From assembly GCF_000003815.2 (NCBI RefSeq), contig NC_049980.1:6248659-6312658 (forward strand): a DNA stretch of 64,000 nt. The letters are read 5' to 3'. Shown one piece after another: positions 36,401 through 51,400 of the stretch. How positions within the stretch are numbered: position 1 is the first letter of the stretch; the number at the start of each line of letters is the position of its first letter. Origin of the DNA: Branchiostoma floridae (taxonomy: Eukaryota; Chordata; Leptocardii; Amphioxiformes; Branchiostomatidae). Under the pieces are notes generated by a model that worked only from the letters and a program-made list of their open reading frames with translations, had not been told where the DNA came from and ran no database searches. The translations under genes were made by a program, and so were the position numbers.

Positions 36401-39400
36401 CTTCCTATGGTGGCATGGAGGATAGAATTCGGCAAAGATATGGTGAACTAGAGTTCCTCGAACACACATCTTCGCCAAATAAACATTCTTTATCGAAGGT
36501 CGTTGTTTTTGAATGATTAATGTATGTAATTATGGCTATAATGGGCCGGATAAGCACCAAATACAGCTTAATACGAGATGTTAATAATATAGCAAAGCTG
36601 GATGTAAGGTCTTTAGTTAGGCTAGGTTAGGCTAGGTCTTTAGTTTTATATAAGATTTCACTCTACAAAATGTACATTGCAGTCTTTTCGTAAAAAAAGA
36701 AATAATAAACAAACTTTGAGTGACTGGCCTATATATTAGATAATAGGTCATCTAAGGGTTACCTAAGGGTCATACGTAAGGATTGTTACGGCCCCGCCTT
36801 GGTGAATGTTTGTGTCCATCTCATGAAAATAGTAAGTAAAGTTTTGCAATCGCGAGTTAAGTCAGAGGTATTTTACACAGTCTACCTGGCCTGGCTATCA
36901 CGTCAGGCTACTCAGATCCCCCCATTGATAGCCCCGCAAAGACAAAATAGCTGATTGACAGGCATAGTAATTGCTAATCTCCAAGTATTAGTATATTCAT
37001 AAGCCTTACTTAGATCCTCCTCTACAACCTAGCACAAACCGAGACAAGATACGATACCACCCGCGTTCTATGACCGCACTCGTACAACCCGGAAGTATAT
37101 GATATTGTCGTAATCGGTTGCACGGAAATCCCCATGCAGTGTGAAATCGAGGCCAAAATCAGGCAAAAAGAGCCAGTTTGAAGGCCAACTTTGACTCTTC
37201 AAATCTCATCCCGAAATAGTGTTTGAATCATTAAGCGTACTGTATGCGATCGAACAACTCATGAGGATTACGTTGGCACCTTTGACAGCCTGATTTGGCC
37301 CACCGCGATGTTTTAATCTTTTTTTACGTGACCATGTCTTATGCCTCAAACGGGCGGGCGTGTAACACCCTGCCATGGCATGATGATTAGTTCTGCTCCA
37401 CCTTTGATTTGTCTGTGCTACTGAGGGCAGGGGGTTAATTTGGTGTGACTGGCCCTTGTCAGGGAAAGGAGATCAGGCTTCTGCTTCTGTCTGAAGGGCT
37501 TGAATGATAAATGAAGATTAATGGTCCACACATTAGTGCTGGACTAGGGTGACAATGGTGCCAGTGTCATGTTGCACTGCACACCACTTCTGTAAGGGAT
37601 GTGGTTCTCTCCATGATAAGAATCCCAAAGTAATTATATTAAGTAGATCGCAATTTACATAATTAGCATCTCATTATGTTGATAATCACCCTAAGTACCT
37701 ACCTACCAAAAGCAAAGAATATCCATGAATCCCCTCTGCAGTTATCCTTTTTAAAAGTTACAAACTATAAGACCCACTGCAGTTACAAACAAGCTGCTAG
37801 GGGGCCCAAAATTACACCATTCACTCCTAGTCCCAACAGCTATCCACCACTTAAAAATCATGAACATGGCACTTCTGGAAAATTTAGGCACAAGCTTTGA
37901 CGCTCACTTGCAGTACCAAAACAAGTCGCTAGGAGGCCCATTATCGAACTTGACCTTCCTTTCTGTGTCCCCTACCTATCAACAAAATATCATTAGCATC
38001 CATGTAGAACATCTCGAGTTATCGTGTTAACAGACAAACGCAATTACATACAAAGCCAACTACAGCACCATAGGTAAAAGCTAGCTAAACCATTCTCGCA
38101 CATGACAATCCTTTACACAACCGCTACACACCTGCCAAATATCGTAGAAATCGCCCAGCTGCATTTTGAGTTATGCTTCTCGAAACAAACCTCGAAAAAA
38201 TACAAAGGTCGCTGCTGTACCGTAGGAAAACGCCAGGTAAACCATTTTCAAACTAGGCATGCCTTTCGACAACCGCTACACACCTACAAAAAATCAAAAA
38301 GTTCCATCCACAATTTCTCGACTTATATGCTGTTGACCTACATACAGACCCAAGTAAGCAATCTTATAATCTTCGCTGGCGAAGATAACTATTGGTCAGG
38401 CGAGTCAGTCCGCTTGAAGTTCACACACACACACGCCCTGTGCATGGCCAATGAAACCTTATGGTGCCCAAACTCTCCTACCGGCAAATATTATCCCGTC
38501 TGTTATAGTTTAATAGTATAGCAATGATAAAATCTATGGAGTAAAAGATAGCTTCTTTTCGTTTTACTCGCAAATGTTTTCTGCACATTTTCTTGTACCA
38601 ACTGTTTTTTTCTTCACCACACCAAACGAATTGTTTACACCGTATGTGCCCTCGTTCATCGTATGGATCTGTCGTAAAGGTATACGCGATCTTAATGATA
38701 TATTTGATATAGCTGCTGTAAAGATGTTCAGCTGTATTAGTCTCATTTCTGTGTACCCGACACTTGCATGACAGTATCTCTTCAAAGGATGCGTGAAAAG
38801 AATTGACAAAAATTTAAAATCTTTTTCTATCCCACTCCACTCTATATGTAGCAGGGAGGGCAAGATAAACACCACGGATGTTTCAAACTAGGGCGTTTAA
38901 AGGGTAAATGTCCATAGCCTCACCCCTCCCACAAAAAGTCATTTCACCCCCACCCCCCAAGCCTCACTAGTAGAGCCTGCTACTATAGTATATCATGATC
39001 ATAGCTTTTCAGAAGATGTACTAGTACTAGTACGTGCGCCATGGGCCCCAGAAACTAGGACACGCGGCACAGGTGACTTATAGCCTTGTCTTCAGTTGAC
39101 CCGCTGTCTCACAGTTGAGATCATGTTGACGTCGTTCATTGGGGTTGTAAATAGGTCATTTTTATAGCCTTCAGCTCAGATTTTCTGGGTGAGGGCAGCT
39201 TTCTCGTCTGTGTGTGTATGTGTTGGAGGGGGGGGGGGGTATTTGTAATGTTCAGCATGCAAGTTCAGGTTTTCATGGCCGCATACCTGACTAGAGGACA
39301 CAAATCTACCCAGCTTACGCTTCAAAGCGCTATCTACCACTCACAAACTATGTCCAGAACAAGAGATGTCCAAATCGAAATTTCTCCTGCAATACCTTAA

Positions 39401-42400
39401 TGNNNNNNNNNNNNNNNNNNNNNNNNNNNNNNNNNNNNNNNNNNNNNNNNNNNNNNNNNNNNNNNNNNNNNNNNNNNNNNNNNNNNNNNNNNNNNNNNNN
39501 NNAGCATAACAGTGCATTGTTGTGTCTGTCTCAAAAGGCAATTCTTGTCGTAAAACTCAACTTAACATATACACGGCCTTCAAGTAAGTCAGGTTATCAA
39601 CTAGAATGATATCATAGTGTGTTTTTCTTTCTTGCTCCAGGCAGATATCCAAGATACGAACAGATTTGAAAGTAAACCTAACGAGGGTTAAGTTTTGCGT
39701 GGCCGAGAGAAGTCACGTTGAAGATTAGCCATGTTTGAAGTTTCCAGACTCAAAGAGACTAGTTCGGCGGTCCTCCCATTGAGATGCCCGTAGCCCAGAC
39801 ACTTACTCAACAATTCGATTTGAACCGTCTGCAGCTGTTGGTGCCACCTGGATAGACCGAATCTGACTGTCCATCACAATTAGCAGTGTAACCAATGAGA
39901 GAACGGCAATTATGTGACTGGCCAATGAGAGAACTTTCGGGCTTTTACTTTGCTTTTCTATGTTTTGAGGGAGGTGGACGGGGCTATTGGATCAACATAT
40001 TGAAATTGGTGCTGCAAAATGAGTTTTTAAAGACCGACTATTGGGGTAATTTGTATGTAAAACTATTTTATTTACTTAAAAAATCAGGCTTCTTTCGGGC
40101 TACCTATGAAGTCCTGTGTAATACTTATCGTTGATTGGCCAATGTGTGTTCTCAAGAATGACATTTTTTTGTTGATAGACAGTTCGCTTGACAGTTCTTC
40201 CATGAAATTGCGTGTACTTTGCAACTTTCTATGCCATTTTTCAATATCCCAACGATCTTCTCCTAATCTACCCTGTACTGAAAAGTTTTATACAAAGAGA
40301 CATTTTGGTAAATGGGTTTTTCTCAACCTTCGAGTGCCATTGCATAACAAACAATGCATAAATCCGGTACATTGGATACACTGTAGTACACTGTCTTCAC
40401 TATACCACTGTGTAAACGTTTTATTCCTTGAAGCATTTTTTTCAATGGACCCATCCGTTCCGTGGGTAGGAGTTTGGAAAGCGTTTTAAAGTACCTTTTA
40501 GGGCTTTGAAATGCTTGATTAAGAGTTTGGAAAACTGTTGAGTTGTGAAAGTGGAAAAATGGTGAAAAAGTGCATTTCTCATTACTGTCCTAAAATCACT
40601 GAAACAAGACCTCGTAAAAGCACTTACCAAAAGTTCGTTGTCAAGACTTTTCCTCTCTTAAAATTCAAAAGGGTCTACTTGATGAATATTGATAGCAGCG
40701 CAGGGGTTCTGGTGGAACAAGTTACAGAAGTAAATAGACCCTCTATTTGGTCCCGACTAGTTTTCTCCTGTAGCCATCCGCACGCAAGACCCAACAACTC
40801 ACATCTGTCCTTGATCAAACCTTTTCTGTAAGATGGGTTGAACAAAATCACACTTCTATGCCCCTTATAGGAATTGGCTCCTGTACTTTTAACCAATTTT
40901 AGCCAAAATGGGAAAGCTTAGACCGATTTTTCTTTCCTCTAACAAAAAAAATGTCTCCATACATGGGTCAAAATGTAAAAGAAAAACAAGACTTTGAGAC
41001 TTTAAAAGACGGGTTTTCAATGTATTTGAAGCGCTGATTTCGAAGAGTCGTGTTGGCGCCCGTGACACGTGAGGTATACACTCGTGGCAGATTTCTCTTG
41101 CAGATGCAATCGCTGACGCACTTCCAGACGCGCGAGGATCTCCACTCTTACTATAGGCTGCGGGTCAAGTACACCAGTCATAACACGTGACGAACATTGA
41201 TTCCGGGGTCTTACCCAATAAAGATTGCCGTACTCGAAGCTTAGACCGCATTTTCTCTCTCACTATATTACTAGGAGTCTTCCTCAACTTACTTTCAGAT
41301 GACTACATATAGTTCAATTAAGACCAGTTTCTCCCAGATCACTGCATTGTCACTGGCGAAAGATGGTGAATGCCATCTGAAACACCTGACTGTTTCCAAA
41401 ATCATATCCAGTTGCTTTTAGGCGTATCTTATTACCTGGATGTCTAACGTTCATCGACGTGACTATATATATATATATATATAGCCCATCCGCAAGGACA
41501 TGAATCATTTTGAAATTTGATTTATTATTTTAATTGCCCTCATCGGTATAATCAGGATGACGAATCGTGGACGACGAATCATCGTTCCTTATCGCCCACG
41601 CGCTTTCTTTGACTATAGTCAAACCCGATTCTCTGATTGGCTGATAGCGTGTCAGAGGCCACGCCCACAAAAGTAGAAACCTCAGCCCGTTCATGCTACT
41701 GTCAAATTTCCAAACCGGTGCCCGGTCGGGCATTTTTCGAGAACTAAACGTATAATATGACAACAAAGCACACAGAAAGTATAAAAGATAAATAGTCACA
41801 TCAGCAAAATGTGTACATATTCATTGACAAACACTTTAAGTTCTCGTTTCTGTAAATACTGTAAATGCAGAAACTTTCGCGGTGGTTTAATGTTCGCGGT
41901 CTTCGCGGCGGCCGCTTTACCGCGAATTTAAAACCACCGCGAACATTTTTCCATAGCAGTAAAAGACTGCAGTGCATAGTGCTACAGCGAACTTAAAACC
42001 ACCTTGACAAGTCCTTTTTCCCGCTACCGCGAAATTAAATCCCCGCGAACTTAAATGCATTTACAGTATCCCGGCCGGGCCCCGGTTTGGGAGTATGAGC
42101 ATTAACAGAGCCTACCCAGGAGGGCATTGACCCCGCCGGCCGCGCAACCGTCAGATGATCCCACTCCGCGGTAAACAACACTGCAGCTGACGTGGTCCAA
42201 AATGTCACGCACCCCGTGCAAAAGGTTACCGGACTATAGATAAATTCGCCAGGACCACTTAGAATGAATTAGCTACCCGTGGGGTACCGTTGGCTCCAAG
42301 TAGTTTCTTTCTAGGCGGCGGCATCTAGCTCCCTCTGGCCTGACATTAGAGAATCTTGGCCTCCAACAGGCCTTCCTATCCTACGGGGTTACGGGTATAA

Positions 42401-45400
42401 CATTAGTAGAATTCGGCAGAAAATCAGGAAATTGGCCAGGGAAGTCAGTCCAAGCTAAGGTAGATGTTCCCTCTTCGGTACTATATCTCCTGTGGTAGCA
42501 AATAAATTATAAAACTCCCCTAGCAAATATAAAACTCCCCTAACAAATTATTATCCCAACATGTATAACAGCCACCGTAGTCAGTCTGGTGGACTCTAGC
42601 TAATATAGCTAAAATCGCAAGTCGAGTATCTATAGCAAGCGCATACCTCCAGAATTACGCACCAAAAAAAAAAGAACCACCGCCAAATACGCTCAAAACA
42701 CCGCAAAAATACTGCTAGATCTTTTTAACGGATTTCAGTCCTGTGACTTTTCTAACCTTGTACCAGAGCAAACGGGAGGTGGTGGTAGACAGTACGCACG
42801 CGACTGACTCTGGGTGAACCACACCTCCAGATAAACGTACAAAAACACATCCAAATACGCTCAAAAAACTGCAAAAAATACTGCTACATCTTCTTGTAAT
42901 TACGTTTTAACAGATTTCAGTGACTTTTCTAACCTTGTACCAGCAGTGCAAACGTGAGGCGATAGACAATGCGCACGCGACCGGCACTGCGTGAACCGTT
43001 GAAGGTTACCGGTATTAACAAGCGCACACCTCAAGAATTACGTAAAAAAAAACGCCAAATATGCTCAGAACACCGCAAAAGCACTGCTACATCTTCTTGT
43101 GATTACGTTTTAACGAATTTCAGTGACTTTTCTAACCTTCTACCAGTGTAAACGGGAGGCGATAGACAATACGCACGCGACTGGCACTGCGTGAACCGTT
43201 GAAGGTTACCGGTGTATTAACAAGCGCACACCTCCAAATAAACGTACAAAATCAAAATACGCTCAAAATACCGCAAAAATACTGCTACATATTCTTGTGA
43301 TTACGTTTTAACGGATTTCAGTGACTTTTTTTAACCTTGTACCAGTGCAAACGGGAGGCGATAGGCAACACGCACACGACTGGCACTGCGTGAACCGTGG
43401 CAGGTTACCGGTATTACGCGCCGTAATCCCACCCCTGTAGCGGTAATGTACAGGGGGCGTGCGGGGTCCCATGGGTGGGTTTACCGTCTGGATGAACGCG
43501 GATTGTCGGCTATGGGCTGTGTTCGTTCCCACGGGGAGTTGAGGAAAACCATGGGTTCGCATCGGGGACAGACGAACGTTATCTGGACATTGTCTTTTTT
43601 GACGTTTTGGGCGTCATCCAGACGATAGTTCTGTGCATTAACTTGGAGTCATTACGAATCTTATTCAGCACTGTTGATGAAAACAAACACGGCTCACATC
43701 TGCATAAAGAGACACTAAAATTCGTCCAAAGTTGCGGGTAGGCCGAAGTTATGGGACCATCCGTTACATGTACTAAAATTGGTTCAATTTCCGCGAGAGA
43801 TTGCAACCAGTACGAGACTACCGAAAGACCAAAGATTTGACAGATTTCTGAAAAAATTTCATAGATATAAAGAGCTTTTTTTGCGTTTTGTGTGTTTTGC
43901 AGCATGCATGATGTTCTAATTATGAAGTCACAAGGGGTGTAACGTGTTTCAAATCCAATTTCGGTCGCTGTACGTCGCTAGTAGAAAGGGAGCTTTGCTG
44001 TACTGTGCTTTGTAAGCACCGCGCTATTCCTCTTCTGAATTTGCTCTAAACTTAAAAAAAAAATGTAAAATGTCTGTGAAGATGCGAATGAGAAGGAAAA
44101 AATCATTGGCAACATACGAAAAAAATGGTAAAATGCATAAGGAAATCTGCTTTTTATTACTTTTTCGGGCTTGAAAAAAATCGGCCGTAGAACTAGCCTC
44201 ATTTGCATACCCTCTCTGAGCGATGGCGTTTATTTCTAAGGCGAGCGCTGATTGGCGATTTCAAGCACATGGACCTGAGGTTCTTATTCATGGAGATCGT
44301 TTTTGCCAGCTCAAAGGCCCCTTAGGTCCGTCCATTCTGCACCGCTGACTAAGGCAGTTGTTATGGCCAATTAACCCATGTTTTAAACCCTTTTCTATGA
44401 CAGGTCGTTTGTTATAATGTGACAGAAGGAGGAACTACAGGCCTTAGGGACACCTGTCGCATCCTGTGTAACTTGCTAATTACCTCCATGAAAAATGGAG
44501 GTATTGTTTTTGGTGTGTCTGTCTGCTTGCATTGTTGTTTGCTTGTTTTGTTGTTTGTGTTTTAAGATATTTGTACTCAGCATAAATCAAGAATGGTTGG
44601 ATGGATTGTAATGATATTTGGCGTTTGGTGGGTAAATCTTAGAAAGACAATGGTCAAGTTTTAGTCCCCTGATGTGTGACTTTGGTACTGCAGCAGAATT
44701 TCCAGTTTTGCATAATTTTGACGTTATTTCAAGCCCATGAATCCACATTATCTTCCTACCACAGTTTACAATTTTGATATTCTCTTAAAATGTATAGATT
44801 TTAGGGCCAGTTCACATTTGTGCTTATAACTCAAGTCCAAAAAAGTTGCGCATTACAATTTTTTGGGGTTTAGGTAAAGTTTGTGGGGAAGCAAGTTGTT
44901 TTGAACTTTAATCCTTCATTGTGTAGCCAGGTCTTTGAACCAAAAAAAGTGACTTTTTGGCTGCAAACTTTACCCAAGAGCTTTACCTTACTAGAAAAAG
45001 TCACTACTGAACTCATATGGACATGCATATATGCAGAAATGTAAACTGGCCTTAACTTGAGTCTTTTTCACATACACTCTCTTGGACGATATATACCTGT
45101 ACCTGTTGATAATGACATTAACCTCCTACTGTAGTGGCCTGCGTGGCTCAAGGGCCATAGAAATGGAGATGGGCACTGCACCTACACACTGGAAGTTGTG
45201 GAAAGGGAAGAGATGTCAATCTACCCTACCCAAAGACAGTGAAAACTGTTGTGTATGTCCTTGGTGCTGAAGGGTTTTCAGTGTGTCTGGTAAAATCTCA
45301 GGGTACACGGCATGCTACCAGTAGCAAGACATGAGTCTTTCTCATGTACACTTTCTTGGCTTATATACAACTCAACTTCACCTTTATCCGTGGGGTAACC

Positions 45401-48400
45401 TATATCCGTTGTTTAAAAAAAAAGAGTATATAGGGATAATAAGTTGACGGACTGTTGCTCTAAATTGCAATGTAAATGCATTTTCAAAATATTGCAGTTT
45501 AAAACCACCGTCGGTCGCTCCCTAAATACCGTGTTCTTGAAAACAACGGATATAGGTTATCCCATGAATTAAAGTTAACTAGCGTTAACTGTACCTGTTG
45601 ATACTTGGCATTCACCACTGTTCACCCTGCCCACCCCCAGGATGCAACGTCGGTCTCCAGCGCAGACACAGACAACAGTGACAGCAACGCCGGCTCAGGG
45701 GACCTGGATGTCACCTCTCCTAACGAACAGGAGGCAGACAAGACATCCCAGCAGCCCAACGGCGTCCCCGCCAAGGAGGGCAAGTCAGAAAATGGTGAGT
45801 GCATTTCAGTTTCGGATTCTCCAGTCGATTTTACGACAGATGAGGAGGCAAACAGGCACTTGCCGGTGGGTTTGGCAGCCTGTTTGCCTGACCTACACAT
45901 GACTTTTTTTTTTAAGGAGGGGTTTTTGTGAAGGAGGGGTGTGCAATTCCTTCTCCACCCTCTCGTCTACTGGCGCACTAAGTCTTGCAGGGACAAGAGC
46001 TGCATTTCAGATACGGCACAGCTATAGACAGGAACATCAGGAGTTGTTGATTTGATCATACTTATCTGTGGAGGCATCAATTTTTCTCCAGTTCCCAGAA
46101 AAAATAGTTTTAACATACTGTAAAATTACATGTACTAAGCAGCTGCATAATGAGTAGATATCATCAGTCACTGCATTCTGCATCTATAGATCTCGTATAT
46201 GCTGTAGATTACTAGAAGTGTTGGAAATTGTAAACTATAATGTGGTAGAATGTCAAATCCAAAATCAAAGAAGAAAGATATGAAAGCCCAAAAATATTCG
46301 TAGAATATAATTGAGCATTGTTTGGTAACATGTAATATAAGACCCTATGTGTTCAGTCATTTGTTGAATCTTCCTGACCACTTAGAATTTTATCGGTTTC
46401 CAGAGGATGTCATCCATATAATGAAATAAACATGGCTTTTGAGTTAACGTTAAATAAGGATTAGGTATGGGTTAGGATTGACAGGATCATGAGGTTTTAT
46501 GCACAAGATCATCAAAGGCTGTAACTAAGGAATGTTGAGGAACATCCTGTCAATAGTGCAAATAAATCCTTATTGACAGCAGGAACATCCTGTCAATAGC
46601 CTCAGTTTTATTTATGTTTAATAATGCTTATAGCACAGACTTCATTATATCAAAAGATAGCTGAGATGTCCCCAGTCACCAGTTCAAATTGTTGCATGTG
46701 ACATAATTCCTGACATCATGTATAAAATATAATAACGGCCACATTAATTTGAATATTACACCAATATTTCCTTAGAATAGTCTAAGTAGGCAAATCCCTA
46801 TCCCACAGGGGAAAAACACCATTGTCATAATTTATCACTGCATTACACATGTCAAAAGGCCTTCTAAGGCCTTAAGCAAAAATTATTGCTCTGTTCCCGA
46901 TTGTAGTCCTGAAAAAAAACTTGCCCACACTCAAGGAGAGACGTGAACTCGCTGCAATTAAGCTACTCAAGCAAATGATGAACCCGGATCACCCGCTACA
47001 TGACATGGTCCCTCCGGTCAGGTCAGAGGTCACTGGGAGGTCACTTCGAAGCTCATGTAGTATCTCGGTCCCAAAAGCAAGGACCTCCAGACTGCGCAAC
47101 TCATTCCTACACCATACAATCAGACTGTACAACAAATCAATGACTGGTGCCTAAGTGTTTTATTTGTCTATGTACTGTGTATGTCATGCGTACTGTACAT
47201 GTTGTCTAGTCGTTGTAAGTATTTCCTCTGAGTCACATTGTAAAGATCAACGGCATTCAGAGATGCTTCTGCTTAGAATTAATCTCTGTAAGGTTGATTT
47301 TAATGAATAAAGAGAAAGAAAGGTATGTAAGGAATCAACTTTCTGTCCTATAGATTTAATCCAAGGTGAGCCAACACACTTTAACCCAAATGTAAAACTG
47401 AAATGCATCTAAACGTTGGTATGATGATTTCCCAACATTTCAATTGTACATGTACAAGCACTCTATTGCAAATGAAATGACAGAAAGACATGTTGAAAGA
47501 TGATTCTGTTTTTATCACGTTATAAGATAGCACTGGTCAAAAATTCTATATCTCTTTCCTTCGGTTGACCCCAAAAGAAATGCTAGGCTGTCTGTGCCTT
47601 GCGCTAGGGTCAGTTAAGTACTGTAAATGCAGAAATGTTCGCGGTGGTTTAATGTTTGCAGTTTTTGCAGTGCCAGCTTCACCGCAAACTTAACAACCAC
47701 CACAAACATTATTTCCATGGCAGACTACAGTGCATGGTGCTACCCTAAACTTAAAACCACCGCAAACAGTCCTTGTATACCCGCTACCGCAAAATTAGAT
47801 CCCCGCAAACTTAAATGCATTTACAGTAACCGGAAACAGGCCATTGCTTCCCTAGGCCTAAGGTAAGGTAAAGTGCGCGTGTCCTCTACCTGACCCCTAG
47901 TGGAGTGACACACTATCGACCTATGAACATCCTGTAAAACATGCCGGGATCAGCGAAACAAATGGCCCCTGATGAGCGGGGAGGGCCCTACGGTTATGCA
48001 TGGGATTCAGAAGCTGTATATATATAATACCTGAGGAGAAGACGAATGGTTTGTGTCGGATGGCACGGTACGACATCATTCATTTGCAAAACGTAGAGCC
48101 TGTCTGGGTTGAAGTCTCTGGAGAGCTTTTACGAGGGGTGTTCAAGAAGTAATGTCCCTGACCCACTTCCAGTTGTCTGATCTAGATGAAATTTTGCATA
48201 TGTAATGATTCATATCTCTATGGGTTATGTTGCAAAAAACAGCTCTGAACTAATTTTGGTTTTTGATTTAAAGGTGTTTGAACTGAGTCAGGTGTGAAAT
48301 GGACACGGTGTGAAATGGAGCCAGTTGAGTGTCGCGCAGTGATCCGGTTTTTGTATTTGAAAGGACGCATACCAAATGAGACTTTTGATGAAATAAAAGA

Positions 48401-51400
48401 AACTTATGGTGATGATTCTCCATCATATGACCTTGTAAAACGCTGGCATTGTGAATTCAAACATGGCCGGAAGTCTGTGGAAACAGCTCCCAGACCTGGT
48501 CGTCCCTCTTCTGCCATTGATGAGGCATCTGTTGGAGGACCAACCTGGGGTGTCCTACAAAAACGGTGTCCAGAGCTGCATCAAACGATGGTAGAAATGC
48601 ATAACTCTGGGTGATTCCTATGAAGAGAAAGACTAATAACTGCACCAAGTTTCATTAATCTCCTCCTTTGGGAAATGGGCCAGGGGCATTACTTCTTGAA
48701 CGCCCCTCGTATTTGCAATGTGTTGGAATAGAATGATTACAGTTCCATCCACATACAAAGGGAATTTTGAATTTCAAATCTCCTTATGTTAAATACAACT
48801 TGGTGCAAACACCTGCAACAAATGCAAAAGTCATATTCTATAATGCAACTAAAGCTTAGGGTATACAAAAGGTATGTGCACCACACAGTAAAACATTAAT
48901 TTTCTATGGAAAAATTATGTCTCCATTCATTTGGGGCAGCCCTTAAAATAATTGTTTCATACATGTGTAACGCTAGTTCACCTTAATCCGTGGGGTAACC
49001 TAGATTCGTTGTTTTTAAAAAATATGGGTATTTAGAGATTTCCGGTCAACCACGAGGGTTTCAAATGTTAACATTTTCAAGATATTGCAATGTGAAACTA
49101 CATCCCAACGACTTAACGATCTCCAAATACCCTGTTTTTTATATACAACGGATATAGGTTACCCTACGGATAAAGGTGAACTAACGTTACATTTGTATAT
49201 TCATATCAGAGCTGTCTCTAGCTTTAAAATTTTCCTCGTCAAACCAGGCATTATTTTGGCACTGACGCTGTTGATCTTCATTTTTGAAGCTGTCAATTTA
49301 AGCTTAAGAAAATATATCTTCAACATCTTCATGCCACAGAGATTTTGTTTGGGGGACAAGGTGAAATTTTTGTTCATTCCAACAAGAAAATTTTAATTTC
49401 TGTCCTTGGACGAAGACTAGAGACAGCCCTGGAAATCAACAGCCTTCTCAGAGTGACACCACTAAAGGAAAATTTATGAACCTGTTCCTGCAGCCAGACA
49501 TAAATAGCCTACTTACAGGCATTAGCTCAGCATTTGAGGGGACAGGAGTTAGCCTTAATGTGAGACTATATTGTTTGCAGAGAATACCTTGGGTGAATTT
49601 GGTAGTTAATCACGCAGATAAAAGGCCGTTTTTGTTGCACATTGCCACAGGGTGTTGATTACATGACCGTATGTTGCCAATGCAATTCACCCTACAAAAT
49701 GGCTGTTGCGGCAATATGTTTTGTGTACATGTAAAAGTGAAAATGGTTAACCTTTGATATTCCAAGGGGAGATTCACAGAAAAGGCCTTGAAAATGAGAA
49801 ACATATCCTGTATCATAGAATATACATTCAAGAGCTTGATATCTCCAGATCTACTTTAGGCCCTGGTAATGTGTTCTATGGTCCAGGTGGGGCATCATGG
49901 TTCTAAGACTTTTTATGCAATTTAGACAAGTCCCAAGTTACTTAGTCCAAAGAATGTCAAACTTAGCGAACTGGTCACAAGCAGTAGGAGAGTGTTAATT
50001 TTCTGACCCTTGCAAGTCCCTAGCATATTTCTATGGCAACTGTTGCCAAGCAAATGATACTTCCATAGCAACAATAAAGCCTGTAGTTTAACACAGTCAT
50101 TTAAAGGATGTTTAATTCATTAATTCATGAAGCAGTTGTTGTAACATCAACTCACATAATACCCCCAGATGCATAATACCACCATGTGCACGTGATGAGA
50201 AAAAAAAAAACAATTTAAAGTGATTTGAACAGAATGTGACAATGCAGTATCAGTAATGCTGGGTTTTATATACATGTACAATTTAGATATTTAACGCTTA
50301 CTGAGTTCACCATTATCCGTAGGGTAACCTATATCCGTTGTGTATAAAATAGGGTATCTCGGGATCGTTAAGTTGACGGAAGGTAGTTTCACATTGCAAT
50401 ATCTTGAATATGTTGACATTTGAAACCCACGTTGCTGACCTGAAATCTCCAAATACCCAGCTTTTTAAAACAACGAATCTAGGTTACCCCACGGATAAAG
50501 GTGATCAAGTACATTGTAGCGTTAGGTGTTCAGGACAATCTTAAGAGGGCCTCTACAACAATGTATTTGATGTTGCAGTATTATGGCACAAAGTGTAATT
50601 ATGACAGTTGATGTTACACATATTTCACAATAACAGTAGTATTAAAAGGTATAGAGAGAAATGTAAACAATCACATTGAGCCCACATGTGGGTTAAACCA
50701 TTGATTAATGTAGGGAAGGACAGGTTGGGAGAGACAGTTATCAATCACTGTGGTGATTAGCACAATTTCCTGGTGATGAGACACATATTCACATCCCAGG
50801 AGTGCTGGAAAGGAGACAACTGGCCACAAAATGACCCTAAAGCTGTCAGCGCTACAAGAATATATTTCGTGCAATAAATATTTCAGAACTACATGTACAT
50901 GTACCTCCCCGTAAAGCATTTCCAAACTCCTCAATGCTCTCAGGGCCCTGCGGCTTACAGTGCATTTGTGTCGATCATAACAGAAGCCTTCATGACAGAA
51001 TTTCAGTGAATCATGTCAAAGCATATCGACATGGCACAGATCATTTAGTGTGGCAAAATGTAATTTCAATTGTGCAATGTTCGTGGTTTGGTCTTCTATA
51101 CACCATGTTGTTTGGATGCCAGTGAAGCACTCATCTGGGTTTGTTTGCACTTAAATCACAATCCTGTAGGGTTAAGTAATTCTAAATCATGACTACAGGT
51201 TTAATAGTCCTGGGCACGCATGAGGTCTTTTTGTTGCACAACAGGCACTTGTTTACACTGTTACAGCCATGCAGGTAGCTCAAACAAGGACACAAGACTT
51301 GAGAATTTACAGACATGCTTTCTCTGTTAAGCATTTCTGAGAAAGACTCTGGAAGTTGAACACACAGAAATGCCAGTGAGCTAACCTCCTTATGTAGTGG

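Larger units (their letters stand above)
18466..45640 (+). other. NOL4L: 27-kb NOL4L intron 1, repeat-rich
   Basis: Contains SINEs (20108-20286, 28862-29145), hAT-like elements (20727-21086, 24537-25593, 32196-32628), other MITEs (24859-25087, 25088-25345, 30302-30595, 41702-42098) and non-LTR fragments (26281-26655, 33384-33600 minus). Tandem arrays lie at 31460-32075, 33905-34495 and 42640-43415. The candidate internal promoter and first exon (34500-34927) and a gap (39403-39502) also fall here. Stretches 21090-23100, 27110-28860, 29150-30300, 34930-37600, 38100-39290, 39510-41450 and 43420-44480 show no gene or repeat I can name with confidence. Confidence 0.6.

Noticed and set aside
42640-43415. 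CRISPR-like array
   Set aside because: Units of about 200 bp repeat along their whole length with no unique spacers, in a eukaryotic intron.
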